A stretch of 64,000 nt of DNA from Caenorhabditis remanei (lineage: Eukaryota > Nematoda > Chromadorea > Rhabditida > Rhabditidae). Location of the stretch: contig NC_071331.1 in assembly GCF_010183535.1 (NCBI RefSeq), positions 18,848,001-18,912,000 on the forward strand, in the 5' to 3' direction. How positions within the stretch are numbered: position 1 is the first letter of the stretch; every line of letters starts with the position of its first letter. The translations under genes and the position numbers were made by a program. This document shows positions 53,795-64,000 of the stretch, piece by piece. The notes under the pieces were generated by a model. The model saw only the letters and a list, made by a program, of their open reading frames with translations, had not been told where the DNA came from and ran no database searches.

Positions 53795-55055
53795 TTAGGC
53801 TGGTGCATAAGTTTCTTTCTTTTTTTGAGGTTGAACTTTGATTCACGGTTTCTAGATACTGTGATTGTTTACCGACCCAAACTTTTTTGCATTCTAATGA
53901 CCTTCTCAGTGGCTAACAAATACAGTTTTAAGTTGGTGCCTAGACAGTCCGCTCGTGAAAACGATAGTTTTTTCGGTGGTCAACCAAATGCCTGTTTTGA
54001 AAAGTTTTTTGGTTCTAGCAGCATTGGTGTAAAAATTTGAAGATCTTTACGAGAAGTCGAATGAAATTCATAGAAAAATACTTTATCTTGTTTTCACACT
54101 TTAGTTTTCGGTCGAAATGTTAAAAACAAAAAAGTTATAATTAGACTCTCGACAACAACGAGAAATCATTGTTGAGCTAGGTTCAAACAGATTACAGAAA
54201 TAATTGAAAGCGCATTTATACCAAATTGTTTGTAAAAGTTCGAAGGTAACATGAGTAAGTTATGCCACAAAAAAAATTTATGACAAAGCCATCAAATTAA
54301 ATGATAAAACTTGGGTGATGTGTTTGCAATGGTTTTTGCGCTTTTGAAAAATTTTGTGTACTAGACCTGGGTGAAGTCAAGGTCTCTTCTCAACGCCCAC
54401 AAACAAGTCTGAATTATTTTGTGACAAGTGATTAACAGTAAATACATTGCTCAGTAATTGTGCAAAAAATCTAGTGGATTGCTTTAGAGGTACGAGCAGA
54501 AGGCTTCATCAAACTCAAAAATCATGTGAATTTGATAAAGTTGACTTCGCGCTTCTTGCAAAAAAAGACAAATGGCGTGAATATCTGAAACAAAGTAAAT
54601 TTAGAAACATCAATGTCTACTTTACTCAATAATAAACATTTCCACCAATTACCCTATCTAACGTTAAAGAAAAATCGAAAATACTCGCACATTCCTAAAT
54701 TGCTGATCTTCACCTTTCTTCAGAGGCGGGCACTGAACAAGCGTTGCTCAGTTGGAATGTCTTTTTTATTTTTTTGAACACAACTTTTCTTGCTTGTTTA
54801 AATTTTAAAAAACTGACCCTTTCTTGTCAACATTTTCTAGGAAAAAAATGGAGACGAAGAAAAAAGGGTTCCTCGAGTATTTTGACTTGTCTACGGCTGA
54901 GATTAAGCAGATGGCAGACGTCATGTCACAGGTATAATCACAATAAGTTGTAGGTACGAAATAACTATATTTCTCATTATGTGAGTTATAAGCCTTCTAG
55001 AAATTTCATGACAAAAATGATCCGAAAAAAGAAAGAAACTTATGCACCAGCCTGA
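53795..55055 (+). mobile_element. Mariner-TIR element without recognisable transposase
   Basis: A 1261-bp element begins TTAGGCTGGTGCATAAGTTT and ends with the inverse (AAACTTATGCACCAGCCTGA), flanked by TA. The size and ends fit mariner. The interior shows only broken frames, none of which I can match to mariner transposase motifs, plus an exon-like segment at 54841-54931. Confidence 0.8.
54841..54931 (+). other. Exon-like segment inside the mariner-TIR element
   Basis: It lies between an acceptor (TTTTCTAG) and a donor (CAGGTATAA). The open frame from ATG 54848 encodes 28 residues, METKKKGFLEYFDLSTAEIK followed by QMADVMSQ, with coding-like composition. It may be a captured host exon, or a piece of a transposase I do not recognise. 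Confidence 0.4.
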
Positions 55056-55579
55056 TAAATAGAACAAGCTAACTTCAGTTACTTTTAAACATGAACAAAT
55101 AACTTCTAGGTTAACACTTTTCTAATTTCTGCTTAGAAATCACTTTTTATGTCAATTTTCGTGTCAAGTTTATAAATAGTATTCCGTTCTTCCGTAGTTT
55201 ATTCAAAAAGAACAAATATTCTTTAAATTTGTGCAAAAAATATTTAGAAGAAACACGCACAAAACGGGAGAGAAATAATTTGAAAAATGCAATGCCATGA
55301 CTGAAATTTCTATGTCTCTTCTCTCTCATGCGTGTCAATGAAGCGCGTTTGCATTATTTTTCTTTAACAATTTTTTCTGCTCTGACATTAAAAGCGAATT
55401 TTAGAGCTAATTTTGCTAAAAAAAATGAAGTTCGGATCTCATTTCATAAAGTTTGTGCACTTAAAATACTTCAGAATCACTTCATAAACAATAAAATAAT
55501 TATCGTAGACCTACCATCCACATTTGATCTCCGTGCGGCAAGTCGTCTCATTTTCCCTTGTTTTCGTCTTTTCTGTTCA

Positions 55580-55652
55580 CACGGCCTCTTGCAGAGGCCC
55601 TCTCAAAGTACTGTGCGAAGTGCATTGAGAGGGCCTCCGTCGGAGGCCGTGT
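55580..55652. mobile_element. 73-bp foldback element with 5-bp target duplication
   Basis: CACGGCCTCTTGCAGAGGCC and GGCCTCCGTCGGAGGCCGTG pair into a long hairpin that also includes CCTCTCAA and TTGAGAGG. GTTCA lies on both sides (55575-55579 and 55653-55657). The homologous site in the other duplication arm (about 51530) has a single uninterrupted TTTTCTGTTCATTTTT. Confidence 0.85.
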
Positions 55653-56099
55653 GTTCATTTTTCTTCATTAATCTGAATGATTCTTGCTTCCCCACAGTTT
55701 CTCTTTTCTTCTATCAGCGTTTCCTCAATTTCAGCCTGCGCCAATCTAAAATTTGTTTCCGCTTTCAACTCTCCTCATTTCAATTAATTTGCTCCGAACT
55801 TGTGCGATCTTTGAAATATTTTGCAATACATCTGCTCTCATTCTCATCTAGCTTCTCTCTTTTTCAGTACTTTTCAATAATTTTTACAACGAAAAATCCC
55901 ATTGCTTTCTTGATCGCAAATTATAGATATATTTATCCTCGAATCCGCGAATTTTCTAATTTCCTCTTTTTTTGCTGCTGTTATTTTTCATTTTGAAATA
56001 CGATTATAGAATCGTGAAAATGTGAATAAAATCAAATACAACCGATTCTAGTTCAGAATAATCAGGGTAGATGTGTCTAGTTTTGGGTAGATCATAAAA

Positions 56100-57420
56100 C
56101 CCAAATTCCTTATAGTTTCCTCACGTCGCACTAAAGATCCATCTACGATATAGTCGAATATTTTTGGTTTGGCACCCAGCGATATCTAGGAAGTTGTATC
56201 TTTATTGAGAGCTAGCCGATGATCTTTGGACCATTTATTGATAAATTCGATGGCTCCAGGGAGAGGGCTAGCGACGGCGTCTTCTGGCAGAATCGAATAC
56301 AGTTTCAGATCATCCACAAATTGCTTACAGCGAACGTAAAGCACTCGGAATAGTGTTCACAAATAGACCAAACAGAACTGGCGAGATTACGGAGCCCTGT
56401 AGAACACCAAAGACTGCTGTTCTATCGCTAGAGAACGAAGAAACCACTTTTCAAAAATGCACTTATCCACGAGACTAAATTATTTTTATCTTCAGCTCTT
56501 GGAGTTTATCGAGCAGTTGGCAGTGGGGCACGCGATCGAAAGCTTTGGCGAAATCAAAAATCTACTTGGCATCCCTTGTCCATTCATTCATTGATTCCAA
56601 CATACAGGTTGTTGTAGATTTCCTAGGCAGAAAGCATCTTTCGAACATTCTACATATGTTAGATGTGATGCTAATGGGTCTGAAATCGGTGAGAGCTTTT
56701 GGTTTGCTGACTTTATTTAGCGGATTTGGGCTATTTGACTACATATTAGAGGAGCGATAAGCTTTACAATCTTGAAGGGGACTTCGTCGGGTGTTAGAGA
56801 GCAGGAGTTTTTTGCTTTGGAAGTCATAAATAGTGTTTCATAGTCACTGACCCACGGGATTTCTTGTTTCGGTGGTTAATTAGAGCTCAAGGAGAATGAT
56901 TTCAACGCAATGTTAGTGTATTGCAGTTCAAAATTGAGCGCTAAGGCTTCCGCTTTTTCATAATCAGTAGTTGCAGGCAATCCATCCGGATGGGTAAGGT
57001 TGGGAACGATAACAGTTTTTGGCTTTAGTAATGCTTTTGCGTGGTGGGAAAACCTGTTGCTCCCTTTTGATTCCAAATTCTTGAATTCGGCGTTTTTCGT
57101 GAATTTAAGGAGCTTTTTCCGAAACTTCCTAGCAGCTTCGACGTAGTCAAGAAAGCACCCGGCGGTTCTGGTTTTTATGTTTTTTTTTGGTAGAGGTTCT
57201 CGGCGTAGGATTTATATGATCTCAGATAGTTGGGTAGGTTAAAAAAAAATGGCACCAGTCAACCTCCTTCAAGTATTTAGTTTTGCAGGTATCCCAATCA
57301 ATTTTATTAAAACCCCAAAAGCATGATATCTCCGATTCAGTTTTGCTTAGAATATCGAAACATAATACTATTTTATTGTGGTCACTTGACCCGATTGGAG
57401 CTTGTGTTTTAGTGTGTTTG
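56100..57420 (-). pseudogene. Degraded non-LTR retrotransposon (endonuclease end and RT)
   Basis: On the minus strand, fragments appear in the expected order: the endonuclease end GSSDHNKIVLCFDIL (near 57380), linker with KNLESKGSNRFSHHAK-type sequence, FDFAKAFDRVPHCQLLDKLQ (near 56540), GVLQGSVISPVLFGLFVNTI (near 56390) and FVDDLKLYSILPEDA (near 56310). Several stops and at least one frameshift break it. It differs from the intact CR1-like LINE at 9.2 kb and is clearly old. Confidence 0.85.
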
Positions 57421-57683
57421 ATGGCAAAGTTGGTAAATGTAATGGCTAAAGTATTCAGTTTTCTTGTCGGTGGTTAAAATGGTGCTGGAAGTTTTGCACT
57501 TTACAGAAATTTATGAGAAAATACCACAGTTTTCTTTCGGTATCTTGGTTTGGTCTATTACCGTCCACTCCAGAAATTTTTAATTTAATTCATCTTTGAC
57601 GTTCCCTCACTATTTTTATCCATTTTTTCTCAGAAATTGAGTTAGAATTTTCATATTTCAGTCTCCGCCGCGTCTGTGTGACC

Positions 57684-59940
57684 ATGACACGGAGAACATC
57701 GAGTCGCACTGGAAATAAGAAGCAAGAGACGGGTCAGAACGAGGTTCCAGACGGAAACGATGAAGAAATGGTGAGTTTCCTCTTTTGCAGGGCAGCAGAA
57801 TTGGCCGAGTAGAATCTATCAATTTTGTGAACACTCTCAAAAACTTCCGCTAAAACAAAAAAACATGCATAACATCGTGGCATGCCAAAGCTTACTGTGT
57901 GACGACTTTATTTTCAAGAAAAATTGAAAATTGACTCCATATACTAAAGAATCTTGTAAATTTGTGTGTAATAGAATTCAAACTAGATAAAAAACTTCAA
58001 TTCTGAAATGCTTTCCTTCCAGAAATATAATTGTTTATTTTAAACTTTCTTCAGACAGAAAGAATAGTATAAGCTTACAAAGTGAAACAAATCTACTAGC
58101 GGCTTTTTAGGCTAGTCGAGCGTTGCAAAGCTCACAGACAATTGTAATGTCGACAATCACCTTATCCATCTTTTGTACTACATTTCAATTATTTAAATAA
58201 CGAAGAATCTCGTCATATTTCGCGACAATTTCTCGAAATAGTTGCGGCCCATTGGTTGAATTAGAATTTTAGAATTTCTCTTTTTGTTTCTAAAGACTAC
58301 TCTTCCTTCTTCACCAGCGCGCTCAGAAAATACGAAAATTACGGAATTCTCATTTCAGACACCACGTGGAGCAACAGACGACCCAGAAGTCAGGAGAAAT
58401 AGACGCAGAAGTTCAAACAACGCTCCATCCACTTCCACTTCTCATGCCGTTCCAGAATCTTCCACTGAGGTGATTGTTTGTATGTTAAGGAATTTAATTG
58501 AGTTGGTATGATTTCAGATGGCATTAACTTCATCGAATGACGAACCCCCGGCATCCAACATCGTCAACAGAAACATAAATTCTGATGAAGAAGAGGAAGT
58601 AGATGACGAGGCAGTTCCTCAAAATCCCAACGAAAAAAGTGGTTCAGCAGCCCTAGAAAGTTTTCAAAGAAGAGAGATGAAATCTGGTAATGTCAGTCCA
58701 GCTTCGTCCAAGTTCGGTTCGAGGCCTGGTTCAGGAGAATCTAGTCGCACCTCGGACAACGGATCAGACTTCTCGAGACCTGGTATCGGTTCAACACCAC
58801 TCAATGGACCAAGTTACAGTCAACGTCCAAGTGGTGAACCCATGCCATCGACGTCAGATCTGGAAATCGTTGAAAGGAAACAGACTGAACACAAGGAACG
58901 AGAAACGACGCACGATGAGGTTTCAGAAGGAGACGATGAAGAATATGTATGTTTTTATGTCGGAAATTTTAGATTTTCTTCGGGGAAAAATGGAATGGGG
59001 AGCAGAAAGCCATTATGAAGAAGACAATTTCCAAAACTAGCATTATTTTTCAGACAGCGACACCTTCAGACCCCACTTTGATATGCGAATTCGTTGGACG
59101 GTTTCTTCAAACCGCAAGAATTCCGCCGTGTTTCAAAAATGAATCAAGTGTTATCTGCTCTACCTGTCTTGATTATTTCGAGTGTTACTGGGTACCTATT
59201 CTTTCATACGGGTCAGCGAGGAGATCTCGCAGATTGAATGAACTCAAACGACCACAAGGTTATCTTCTACGGAATATTGGAATTCGACCCCTTGGCGCCT
59301 ACATTTCCGCCTCACAAGATTCGATAATATGTGACTGGACTGGGAGAAGTCTACGATTCGTTCGAAATCCACCATGTGTTCAGGGGAACCCCATCAATAT
59401 CTGCAATACATGTCGGAAGACTTTCAAAATGAAGTGGAGGCCTCCAAACAAAATCTATCAAATCGGTGTAGCTGTCCGCAAAAGTGGAGTAGTTCCAAGG
59501 TCAAGGGGCTCTGTCATGGTTGCCAAATCCAAATCTCATGCAACTCCGAAAGTCCCACTCATCTGTGAATACTCTGGTATTCATCTTCAACCCAATCAGT
59601 GGCCACCCTGTAATTTCGACTGTTCTGTTCAGACGTTATGTTCTGTTTGTCTGAAATTCCTACAAGAAAATTATGAATTCTTAAAAGCTAAAGGGTGGCC
59701 AAAAAAAGGATTTCGGAAGTTGGTAGGGATTTTCTAAAATTTTCTTTGGGTTCCAAACTTTTTCTGTTTCAGAAGAGATCGCCAACAAAACAAGATCCAA
59801 AGCGAGTTCCAGGACCAGACAGAGTTTTGAGTCCGTCCCCGTCCGAGTTAGCACCGGGGCCCAGCCAGCCAACGCAGCCGCAAATGAATCGTCCAGCACC
59901 AAAAAGACGGAGAGACGTGGATTCAGAAGAGAGCGAATGA
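57684..59940 (+). CDS. Disordered protein with three four-Cys modules, 487 aa
   Basis: Exons 57684-57770, 58359-58469, 58518-58946, 59054-59722 and 59773-59940 join in frame. Residues 1-209 are disordered: basic start, Arg-rich RRNRRRSSNN, acidic NSDEEEEVDDEA, Ser/Gly tract. Exon 4 encodes three repeats of one module with Cys at 220/235/244/247, 302/317/326/329 and 380/395/405/408. Each has Pro-Pro before the second Cys (ARIPPC, VRNPPC, NQWPPC) and a basic aromatic helix after the fourth. The tail is Pro/Lys/Arg-rich (NRPAPKRRRDVDSEESE) and looks like a nuclear localisation signal. The same module ends the HOCHOB proteins at 22-32 kb. Zinc binding and nucleic-acid contact are inferred. Its duplicate at 49.0-50.0 kb lacks exons 4 and 5. 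Confidence 0.8.
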
Positions 59941-60156
59941 GATTTCTGTTTTATTATTTGACTTTCATGAAATATTTTGTATATGTACTTATTTATCGAT
60001 CGGTGTTATTTATACTTAACCTTTGCGTAGGCTGAAAGCTTCTGAAATATAAAAGTTTTCTTTGAATCAATATTCTTTTAGTAACCTCTATCCAACTTTC
60101 CATTTGTTACGCGTTTCTTTTGATTTAACATGGAATGTACCAGTGTTGTTGGGAAT
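59941..60156. other. 3' flank of the 57.7-kb gene
   Basis: Probable 3' UTR and spacer; nothing else recognised. Confidence 0.4.
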
Positions 60157-60640
60157 TCCGACTTCCGACTTCCGACTTCCGACTTCCGGGTTTTTTTCAC
60201 TTCCAACTTCCGACTTCCGACTTCCGGATAAGAAATTTCACTTCCGACTTCCGACTTCCGACTTCCGGATAAGGAATTTTACTTCCGACTTCTGTCATTA
60301 CATAACGGTGAAATTTCGGAAAAGTAAATTTCGCAGAAATACATGGAAAAATTGTCTAGAAGGACAGAAAATAAGATTTTCTTCAGCCAAAAACTAATTT
60401 TCCACTGATTTTCGGCAATTTTATGGTTTTTCTCTTGGGGTTTTTGAATATTTGCGAAAAAATCTAATTCCTACTTCCGACTTCCGACTTCCGACTTCCG
60501 ACTTCCGGGCGTTTTTTCACTTCCGACTTCCGACTTCCGGATAAGAAATTTTACTTCCGACTTCCGACTTCCGACTTCCTGATAAGAAAAATCACTTCCA
60601 ACTTCCGACTTCCGACTTCCGGATAAGAAAATTTTCACTT
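60157..60640. repeat. CTTCCGA heptamer arrays
   Basis: Tandem (CTTCCGA)n, mostly ACTTCCGACTTCCGACTTCCG broken by GGATAAGAAATTTC spacers, occurs at 60157-60295 and again at 60470-60640 in the same orientation. A 170-bp unique-looking centre separates the blocks. Not a telomere repeat (Caenorhabditis uses TTAGGC). Confidence 0.9.
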
Positions 60641-60989
60641 CCCAACATCTCTGGAATGTACCCCACAACTTGCGAGTTTTTTGGCTCATTTGATAGATTC
60701 TGTGAGAAAATGACCAATCCAGAAGCTTTTTCGGTGAGTGGATCTAATTTTCGAGATATTGAGATTTTTAGAAAACCTATTTCATCATGTTTTTTGTACA
60801 CAATGCAGCATGGAGAGGAAATAGATAATGATTGTACTAGATAGATAAAGTCTTTGGCTACAAAAAACAAAAATTTGAATCAAAAAATTATTTTCGAAGT
60901 TTTTGAATTTTTCTAAAAACTGAACCCTCCAAAAAAACTTTTTTAGACCGGGAAGGTGTGAGAGTTATTGATTTGTAAAAAATAACAAC

Positions 60990-61710
60990 TCATTTGAAGC
61001 AGACTTGTCAGGGGCGGGGCCGAGCCGAAATTTAAAAAATCTCGGTCCGGTTGGACCCGGCCCGACCCGTTTTGAAATATGTTTTGAAAAAAAATTTGAA
61101 TTTTTGGATTTTTTTGACATTTTTTGAAATTTTTTAGGAAAAAGTATATCTCAGCGGGATGGAAGGGGATATTAAATCGCTTTTACAACTCTACCCTTCG
61201 AGAATCAACAAAGAGCAATACAAAATACATATTATTCTAATGACTGATGAACATATTCAGTATGTCAGAAAATAAAGATTTCATGTTTTCTTGTGTTTAT
61301 TTCTTTCTCTGCATCCTACAATATGATGAAGAAAGTTGTAAAAGCAATTTGAATTTTTGAAAATTTGGCAACGACACTCAGCTATACCCTTCCATCCATA
61401 AACCTTCCGGCGTCCTTCCAAACTTTCCCGCTGAGTATCAGCTCGGCCCGCTTCTTACAACCGCGCTCTACCGAAACCGAAGAAATTTGTGTGCGAAATT
61501 GAAAGACTCAGAGAAAAAGAGAAATTTTTTAAAGGCATTTCGGTGGAGCGCAGTTGTAAGAACTGTGCCGAGCTAATATGTATAAAAATTTAACATTTTC
61601 ACTTTATTTTTTCGAAAAAATTCGAAAAATTTCAAAAAACTTTGGTAAAAAATGGGTACCCACTTTAAAATCCGGGCCGACCCGATTTTTGACAAGCCTG
61701 ATTTGAAGTA
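60990..61710. mobile_element. Large foldback element with nested MITE
   Basis: Left end TTTGAAGCAGACTTGTCAGG with GGGCCGAGCC and CCCGGCCCGACCCG; right end CGGGCCGACCCG...TTTTTGACAAGCCTGATTTGAAG. They are inverted relatives. AT-rich arms flank a family 1 MITE at 61438-61576 that inserted inside it. Confidence 0.72.
61438..61576. mobile_element. Palindromic MITE family 1, copy 3
   Basis: 139 bp, ends TCAGCTCGGCCCGCTTCTTA and its inverse (AAGAACTGTGCCGAGCTAA), TA on both sides (61436-61437, 61577-61578). Same length as the copy at 1322-1460, in the opposite internal orientation. Confidence 0.85.
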
Positions 61711-62181
61711 ACTTTTCAAAAAATAATTTGGGGGTAAACGCAAAAAAAAGAAATAAATTTTGTTGAAAATTTTGGTTTCTGAAGATTTTAGTTTTAAAAA
61801 CATATAATTTTTGAAGAGCAGTAGTCATTTTTGGTTCGTTATGTGCTTTTGAGCCTGTTCGCTTCAGTTTTAGAGGAGTTATGAGCAATTGTTATGACAA
61901 GAGAAGACAACATTTATCTACTTTTTTCTTGAAAAAGGAACACATTCTGAAAATCATTATTCCTAACAGATTTTATTTGGAGCTTATTCAATGCCAGGAA
62001 TTCGAACTCATTTCCGACATGTCTCATATTTTCGAAAAATGAAAACAATCAGAGCTATTTTTCCTTAATTTTTGATCGGGAGCAACTATACTGGAGTATA
62101 GAAAAATGATACAGATGAGTTGTATTTTTTTACCACATCTAATCACCTCTGCCGTCCTTGAAAAAAATTTTTGGAGGGTGT
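61711..62181. other. Intergenic
   Basis: No gene or strong repeat recognised. Confidence 0.4.
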
Positions 62182-62655
62182 CACATTTTCAAATATTGGC
62201 TTTATTGGGTGTGGATGTGTGGATGTGAAAATGTGTTTCATATATTCCCCAAGAACTACATAAAATTTGCTACAATTATGTGTGAAGTCCATTTTTTTAA
62301 CAAACCGGGAAAGTAGACAAAAAAATTCATGAAAATATTCCATTTTTTGTAAAATCTCAATTTTGTAAAACCATGTCACGTCACAAAAAAAATTTTTGTT
62401 TCAAAACGGGCCTTTCAAATTTTGTTTCAAAACGGGCCGAGAAAAAATGTTGATTGTGGACCGGGTCCAGTAAGACCAGTTGTTATTACTGTTCAGTTTC
62501 CCAGAACCTCTCTGTCACTCAGATCCTTCTCGAACATTTTTATTCCTCCTCCTATCACACCTCTTCTTCGTACTCATTCACATTCCTATAGCTCACTTAA
62601 TTTGTTGACAGTGTAGCTAACACACATCCACACCCAATACGACCAATATTTGCCA
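62182..62655. repeat. Inverted repeat, about 470 bp
   Basis: TATTGGGTGTGGATGTGTG-type sequence at 62190-62225 faces ACACACATCCACACCCAATA at 62618-62640, extended by CAAATATTGG and CCAATATTTG. It may be a MITE just upstream of the F-box gene; no target duplication is clear. Confidence 0.5.
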
Positions 62656-62781
62656 TTCCCATAGCAATCTATTCTTGACAAGAACCTTCTCGAACGTTCT
62701 TCTCTCCTCTCCATCCTTCACTCCTACTCATTATATCTCTCTCAACCTACTATTACTCGTCTGTCGATTTCCTTCTCCAAA

Positions 62782-63714
62782 ATGAACCAACCCAAACCAC
62801 TCCCAATCCTCCGTCTACCATTTCTAGCTATTGAAGAAATCTTCAAAGCAATGCACCCAACCGAAATGTAAGTTACTTAAACTTTCTCAAATTGTAAAAA
62901 AGAATTTCTCTTCCAGAATCAATTTCTCAATGATTTCCAAACGGGCAAGATCAGTAACAAAAAATAAGACTTTCTATTCAAAATATGATATCCGTCTTTA
63001 TATAGATAAACCCTTGGGAATAGCAATTCAGGGAACAAATAATCTGGTGGTATGTCTTTATCTAATGGCATCAGGCGAAGAAATGAAGGAAAAAACTGCG
63101 GATATGATAGGTAGTGATTACATTATACGGAGGGTATTCAAGTATTCAAAAGATCCAATAGAGGATTGGAAACAATTGTGTAAACATGTATTGGAAATAT
63201 TCAAGAGAGAGGCAATCGACGTTTTATCAATGCGAATGGATGCATTCGTAGATCAAAACATTTCGATTATTGACTTTTTGAAGACTAATGTGAAATCAGT
63301 GGACAAATGCAGTGTGCGTCAGTCGGAAGAAGAGAATGACGTAGATGAACACGCCGCATATCTTCTGGATAATTTAAAAGTTAACATTGAGTTCAATTCT
63401 TATCTACATATTAAAAACGCCAATTTCTATAAGAAAATTCCAAAAAATCTGAAGGAGTTATATATTCGCAACTCGCAATGGATCAGATATGAGAGACTGC
63501 TGGAAATAGATTGTGAGCATGTATCGCTGGAAAATAATCAGTTCACAAATACAGGATGGAATATGTTTATTAAGAAATGGATAGCAATGGAGACTCATTT
63601 GAATTTGAAATGCTTGAAATTTGATTTCAAATCACTGGAAGATCTCACAGTGTTTGTGTTGCATGATATACCGCATGAAGTGGTGGACGAAAGAGTCAAA
63701 CGAACCCTGATAAC
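62782..63714 (+). CDS. F-box/FBA_2 protein, 3' end missing
   Basis: Exons 62782-62867 and 62917-63714 join in frame; AACGTGAGT at 63712-63720 is a donor in phase 2, so at least one more exon is expected beyond or near the window edge. The N-terminus is a worm F-box (LPILRLPFLAIEEIFKAMHP then EIINFSMISKRAR, residues 7-41). The rest resembles an FBA_2 domain with YKKIPKNLKELYIRNSQW and EHVSLENNQFTNTGWNMF, then KCLKFDFKSLEDL. F-box proteins bridge substrates to the Skp1-Cullin1 ubiquitin ligase. About 294 residues are visible. The frame is intact, unlike the F-box pseudogene at 40.1-41.3 kb. Confidence 0.85.
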
Positions 63715-63777
63715 GTGAGTTAATAATGGTTCAGTGTCACCTTTTTGTACAGTAGCCAGTTCGGTATATTTCCACAA

Positions 63778-64000
63778 TCGCCCCCCACTCCGGAAGGACC
63801 CCCCACGTTATGGTATCACCCCCCATCCCACAGGTTTGGGGTATGATTCCATAGTGGGGGGTTATAACAGAGCGGGGGGTGATCATGAACTTTCGACAGT
63901 CCATGATCGCCCCCCAAGAACGGGAATGGGGGGTCATTCTGAACCCTTAGGTATACTTCCACTATCACCCCCAATGAAGTTCACAATTGCCCCCCTACTT
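63778..64000. repeat. CCCCCCA/TGGGGGG foldback repeat, cut by window edge
   Basis: Units such as CGCCCCCCACTCC, CACCCCCCATCCC, GTGGGGGGTTAT and GCGGGGGGTGATC alternate in both orientations with GATCATGAAC-type spacers. It has the same design as the other foldback minisatellites in the window and interrupts the 3' part of the F-box gene, probably in an intron. Confidence 0.75.

Larger units (their letters stand above)
55130..58930. repeat. Inverted segmental duplication, right arm
   Basis: Inverse counterpart of 49047-51980. Shared blocks include TCTCTTCTCTCTCATGCGTGTC, GATCTCCGTGCGGCAAGTC-like sequence and the first three exons of the 57.7-kb gene. A LINE remnant (56.1-57.4 kb) and a 73-bp foldback (55580-55652) were added in this arm only. 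Confidence 0.8.

Noticed and set aside
55328..55996. Long plus-strand open frame (222 codons)
   Set aside because: It is Phe/Ser-rich low-complexity translation of AT- and pyrimidine-rich DNA, has no splice partner, and contains the 73-bp hairpin inserted in it; the other duplication arm does not keep the frame.
60157..60640. Interstitial telomere repeat
   Set aside because: The unit is CTTCCGA, not the nematode TTAGGC or its complement.
1..64000. tRNA, rRNA or snRNA genes
   Set aside because: I scanned for tRNA B-box-like GGTTCGAATCC and rRNA-like stretches and saw nothing convincing. A covariance-model search would be decisive; I cannot run one.

Overview
The window looks like a piece of a Caenorhabditis chromosome, not obviously C. 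elegans. Supporting signs are short AT-rich introns ending in TTTCAG, compact multi-exon genes on both strands, nematode-expanded families (CK1/TTBK-like kinases, DUF19 secreted proteins, MATH-BTB, F-box/FBA, homeodomain-like HOCHOB repeats) and typical worm transposons (mariner, CR1-like LINE, many foldback MITEs). The mix of fast-evolving families, recent local duplications and dense repeats suggests a chromosome arm. I could run no search; all exon models are read by eye from splice sites and reading frame.

Layout. 0.9-1.9 kb (+): small secreted neuropeptide-like precursor, followed by partial copies of its 3' end and a 1-kb foldback minisatellite. 5.1-8.6 kb (-): complete eight-exon CDC50/TMEM30-type flippase subunit. 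Its upstream region is present in three tandem copies, and a 5'-truncated CR1-like LINE (9.24-12.5 kb) with clean target-site duplications sits in the first copy. 16.8-19.6 kb (+): CK1/TTBK-like kinase. 21.0-21.7 kb (-): DUF19 gene with an in-frame stop. 22.3-32.3 kb (-): three tandem genes encoding arrays of two, three or five divergent homeodomain-like repeats, then acidic Ser-rich linkers, then a C-terminal four-cysteine module. 35.4-36.5 kb (+): MATH-BTB gene. 38.1-45.7 kb: three SUN-domain membrane-protein genes plus a fourth fragment; one has a decayed mariner in its last coding exon. An F-box pseudogene lies among them. 46.4-48.0 kb: a palindrome with 635-bp, nearly identical arms. 48.1-48.8 kb (-): a small gene split by a hAT-like MITE. 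49.0-51.9 and 55.1-58.9 kb: a large inverted segmental duplication carrying paralogous disordered-protein genes; only the right copy (57.7-59.9 kb) has three of the four-cysteine modules. Between the arms lie foldback elements and a mariner-TIR element containing an exon-like segment. 56.1-57.4 kb (-): degraded LINE. 62.8-63.7 kb (+): F-box/FBA gene running off or close to the right edge.

Most interesting biology. A four-cysteine module (Cys, 12 residues, Pro-Pro-Cys, 8-9 residues, Cys, 2 residues, Cys) links the homeodomain-array cluster at 22-32 kb with the unrelated-looking gene at 57.7-59.9 kb. Together with the exon-coupled expansion of homeodomain-like repeats, it suggests a lineage-specific family of nuclear, possibly DNA-binding proteins. 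Matching E2F-like palindromes lie about 300 bp upstream of two of these genes. Apart from this shared module there is no evidence that the genes in the window act in one pathway.
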